From the NCBI GenBank assembly GCA_964568735.1, contig CAZMRF010000019.1:1-64000 (forward strand): 64,000 bases of DNA, read 5' to 3'. Of the stretch, positions 62,065 through 64,000 are shown piece after piece. Made by a program: the position numbers and the translations under genes. The DNA is from CAZMRF01 sp964568735. Lineage in GTDB: Bacteria; Acidobacteriota; Polarisedimenticolia; JACPZX01. The stretch's first letter is position 1. Each line of letters starts with the position of its first letter. Under the pieces are notes generated by a model. It had not been told where the DNA came from, searched no databases, and was given only the letters and a program-made list of their open reading frames with translations.

Positions 62065-62096
62065 GGCGCGGAGGGGACCTTCCCCCTCTCCGCGCC
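62065..62096. terminator. Shared hairpin between convergent genes
   Basis: GGCGCGGAGGGG pairs with CCCCTCTCCGCGCC around a short loop, between the stop of MopE-type gene 3 (62037) and that of brnA (62104). It lacks a T-run on either strand but its convergent position fits a bidirectional terminator. Confidence 0.45.
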
Positions 62097-62103
62097 GGTC
62101 AGA

Positions 62104-62373
62104 CTACTTCCGCCGCTTCCGACCGTACGAACGAACCTCTTCGCGGATGACCCTGCGGAGCGTCTCTTCGAGCGGTTCCTCCGTGGTCTCCATGAAGCGT
62201 CGCAACGCCTCGTTGATCAACGACTGGTAACTACCGTCGCCCGCGTCATCCACCTTCTGCTTGAACCATTCGAGGACGTCGTCGTCCAGCCGGATCGTGA
62301 TCCTCGTCTTGCCGGAACGCACCCGCAGAACGGCCCCGCGCTTCCCCTTACTGAAATCGTGTCGCTTCATCAA
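62104..62373 (-). CDS. brnA: BrnA-family antitoxin (orphan)
   Basis: This 89-residue protein resembles BrnA ribbon-helix-helix antitoxins: HDFSKGKRGAVLRVRSGKTR, then ITIRLDDDVLEWFKQKVDDA and YQSLINEALRRFM. The toxin gene brnT usually lies just upstream, but the 327 bp before it contain no BrnT-like frame. It could be a solitary regulator or a survivor of a lost pair. Start ATG 62373; an ATG one codon in (62370) is also possible. Confidence 0.75.
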   Translation of the reverse strand: MMKRHDFSKGKRGAVLRVRSGKTRITIRLDDDVLEWFKQKVDDAGDGSYQSLINEALRRFMETTEEPLEETLRRVIREEVRSYGRKRRK

Positions 62374-62439
62374 ATAGTCGACTGCCCTTGCGCTGGCGGC
62401 GGATTTGGCCAGGAGGCTACGAGGCTCACCAATGATCTG

Positions 62440-62457
62440 TGCGGATCACCATCCGCA
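62440..62457 (-). promoter_or_regulatory. Inverted repeat, likely BrnA operator
   Basis: TGCGGAT (62440-62446) and ATCCGCA (62451-62457) form a perfect 7-bp palindrome with a 4-base centre, between the promoter and brnA. Ribbon-helix-helix antitoxins bind such repeats to control themselves. Confidence 0.5.
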
Positions 62458-62468
62458 TTGATCGCCTG

Positions 62469-62496
62469 AGTATATGCACGAACGTACGTATCAACA
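62469..62496 (-). promoter_or_regulatory. Promoter of brnA
   Basis: On the minus strand TGTTGA and TATACT (62474 to 62469) are 16 bases apart. Transcription would begin near 62462, just before the inverted repeat at 62440-62457. Confidence 0.45.
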
Positions 62497-62700
62497 CGGC
62501 ACTCTCCCGCCCTGCTGCCCGCACCGAGGGCATCTCGGAGGCGGATTCAAATAGGATATCGCCTTTCCGACACAAGGCGACAATGGCAGTACTTCGCTAT
62601 CCCCCAATCCTTGAGCATGCCCCGCGAGTAACACTCCGCATCCTCGCTCGCTCGTTCGATCCTCCGCCATGTGCAGATGGACTCTGGGCGCCTTCCCTCC

Positions 62701-63603
62701 CTACGCATCCGGACCAGCGGTCTTCTGATCCTCGAATGCGAGGCCGATCTGCTCGTACAGCACTTTTCTGGCCAAGGGGTTCAAGACATCCTGGAATGCG
62801 ACGAGCGCATCATCAAGGACGCGAACTGGGCGCCTGAACCGCATCTCCGACTCACGAGCCTCACCAAGAGCGCTCCGGAGTACCAAACGAAGTGCCGTTG
62901 CTACCTTCCCAAAGTTCTCCTCGCAAACCTGAAGGTTGTCGGGGTGCCAGTAGAAGTAGATGTTGCACCCCGCGGAAGCGTCTACGGGGCGATTCGTCTC
63001 GTAGGTGCTCGGGCCGACCACCCAGTACATGCCCGCAGACTTCAGCACGATGTTTTGCCGGTCGAGCAGGATCCAAGACCTGAGAACAGCCGACAAGGCT
63101 GCGCTCCGCTTTTCGTCCACGACATCCTGCAGCGATGCACGCACCAGCGGTTCTCCGAGCGGAACACGAACCGGTTGCCCAGGATCCTCGCTCGGGATCA
63201 CGGGGGTCTCCGAATTGACAGGCTCGCCCGGAACAAGCTGGACGCTGCGCGCGCCAAATCCGAGGAAAGCGTTGTGGACGTTCCACGTTGAGTAGAATCG
63301 GATACAGCGCTCCTCCTTATCGACAACGCACAGAAAGTAGGGATTCTCTTGGTCTCGCAGCCACGCGATCTCGTATGGCTTCGAGAAGAGCAGCGGCTCA
63401 GGTCCACTCTTCACTTGGACTGTAAAGAAAGGCCCAGCCTTCAGCAGATCGCCTTCGCGTTCATATAGAACACAGAAGAGATCGCTCCCGACGTCCTCTT
63501 GTCTGGGGACGCGACTGCAGAAGGCCATCGGGCTGAGGACGAACTCGCAGAGCAACTCGGATACGTCGCCCCAGCGGACGGCTGCCAATCTGGCGCCAGG
63601 CAT
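62701..63603 (-). CDS. Probable PD-(D/E)XK-fold protein, DUF4365-like
   Basis: This protein of about 300 residues opens MPGARLAAVRWGDVSELLCE. It contains EDVGSDLFCVLYERE, then FFTVQVKSG, which has the Asp and Q-V-K spacing of the DUF4365 restriction-endonuclease-like fold; the residue before V-K is Gln rather than Glu. Family members are found in defence and mobile regions, but activity on DNA is not established. I chose ATG 63603 because GGAGGAG precedes it; the frame extends to 63735 without a good binding site. A second gene follows at the window edge. Confidence 0.6.
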   Translation of the reverse strand: MPGARLAAVRWGDVSELLCEFVLSPMAFCSRVPRQEDVGSDLFCVLYEREGDLLKAGPFFTVQVKSGPEPLLFSKPYEIAWLRDQENPYFLCVVDKEERCIRFYSTWNVHNAFLGFGARSVQLVPGEPVNSETPVIPSEDPGQPVRVPLGEPLVRASLQDVVDEKRSAALSAVLRSWILLDRQNIVLKSAGMYWVVGPSTYETNRPVDASAGCNIYFYWHPDNLQVCEENFGKVATALRLVLRSALGEARESEMRFRRPVRVLDDALVAFQDVLNPLARKVLYEQIGLAFEDQKTAGPDA

Positions 63604-63792
63604 GTTCTCCTCCGATATCTCCGAGATTCGAGATTGAGGCTTGAAGGGCACCTGCCTTCGACCGTCGGTGACTCTCGACGGAGACCAAGGGCGACCGGCA
63701 GGCCGCGTGTGGGTCGTCCTACAATTGCTGACCAAGAAGACGAAGGCTCGCGTGGATGGGACAAGCTCCTGAGTACATGCTGGCTGGATGGC

Positions 63793-64000
63793 TAGAAATC
63801 CTTTGGTCTGAGAAGCAGCCGCCTTCGCCGCGCGCCTTGTGGTAGCAGTGGCTCGACTTCATAACGATACTCGTCGTAGTCGTCTAAGAAGCGAACCCAG
63901 CGCTCGCGAAATAACTCCAAGTCACGTCTGCGAGCCGGCGAGCAGTGGCGCTTGTACTCCTCGGGCAAACGCTCAAACGTTGCAAGAACGCAAAGGTCGT
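63793..64000 (-). CDS. C-terminal part of a truncated gene (runs off the edge)
   Basis: A minus-strand frame is open from the right edge to TAG (63795-63793) and encodes the last 68 or so residues of a protein rich in Arg, Tyr and Asp (for example LPEEYKRHCSPARRRDLELF, then DDYDEYRYEVEPLLP). The N-terminus lies outside the window, so the family cannot be named. It is upstream of, and on the same strand as, the PD-(D/E)XK-like gene, with 190 bp between them. Confidence 0.5.

Larger units (their letters stand above)
62374..62700. other. Gene-free region upstream of brnA
   Basis: No convincing gene is seen in these 327 bp. The brnA promoter and an inverted repeat lie at 62440-62496. The remainder holds nothing I can support, and no BrnT-like coding sequence was found in any frame. 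Confidence 0.5.

Overview
The window is a GC-rich bacterial chromosome segment (about two thirds G+C by eye) with long genes, frequent GTG starts and GGAGG-type ribosome binding sites. Three gene types point to an Acidobacteriota-like or related uncultured soil or sediment lineage: a serine/threonine kinase fused to a PD40 beta-propeller, a VWFA-related secreted protein, and several giant MopE-type DNDCDG-repeat proteins. This placement is inferred from gene content only.

Layout. 1-0.8 kb: a short membrane-protein gene followed by an attC-like fold, arranged as an integron gene cassette. 1-6.5 kb: two multi-pass glycosyltransferase-type proteins transcribed divergently, the second with a C-terminal TPR region. 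6.4-8.8 kb: a sulfatase-fold lipoprotein. 9.0-9.4 kb: a cold-shock gene with a near-consensus promoter, a structured leader and a terminator. 9.6-16.8 kb: a tight operon encoding a threonine-synthase-like PLP enzyme, a DUF1611/DgcN-like protein, a fusion of a MurL-like PP-loop epimerase to a creatininase-type amidohydrolase, a dipeptide-epimerase-like enolase-superfamily enzyme and a beta-CASP metallo-beta-lactamase. Four of these proteins resemble enzymes of glutamate stereochemistry or amide chemistry, and this is the best candidate here for an undescribed pathway. 16.8-21.6 kb: MopE-type protein 1. 22.1-24.6 kb: senA-senB-like genes for selenoneine synthesis, with no senC nearby. 24.6-31.9 kb: a ceramidase-like enzyme, a nuclease lipoprotein, a seven-repeat secreted protein, a CPA2 antiporter and a DUF1579 protein.

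32-47 kb is accessory in character. It holds an intact IS1595-family element with 8-bp target duplications and three passenger reading frames, an OmpA lipoprotein, VapBC, an HNH-HIT-HNH gene trio, a kinase-propeller gene, a decayed nucleotidyltransferase locus, two tandem aminotransferases that share a 506-bp identical tract (gene conversion), and an orphan AbiEi-type regulator behind an AT-rich promoter and a palindromic operator.

47-64 kb: a tetraheme cytochrome, small exported proteins, a VWFA-related protein, two tandem giant MopE-type paralogs with a repeated CHG-GD-C motif, an orphan BrnA antitoxin with an inverted-repeat operator, a probable PD-(D/E)XK protein and a gene truncated by the right edge. 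No tRNA, rRNA or CRISPR array was found. All assignments come from reading the sequence and from knowledge of the families; no database search was run.
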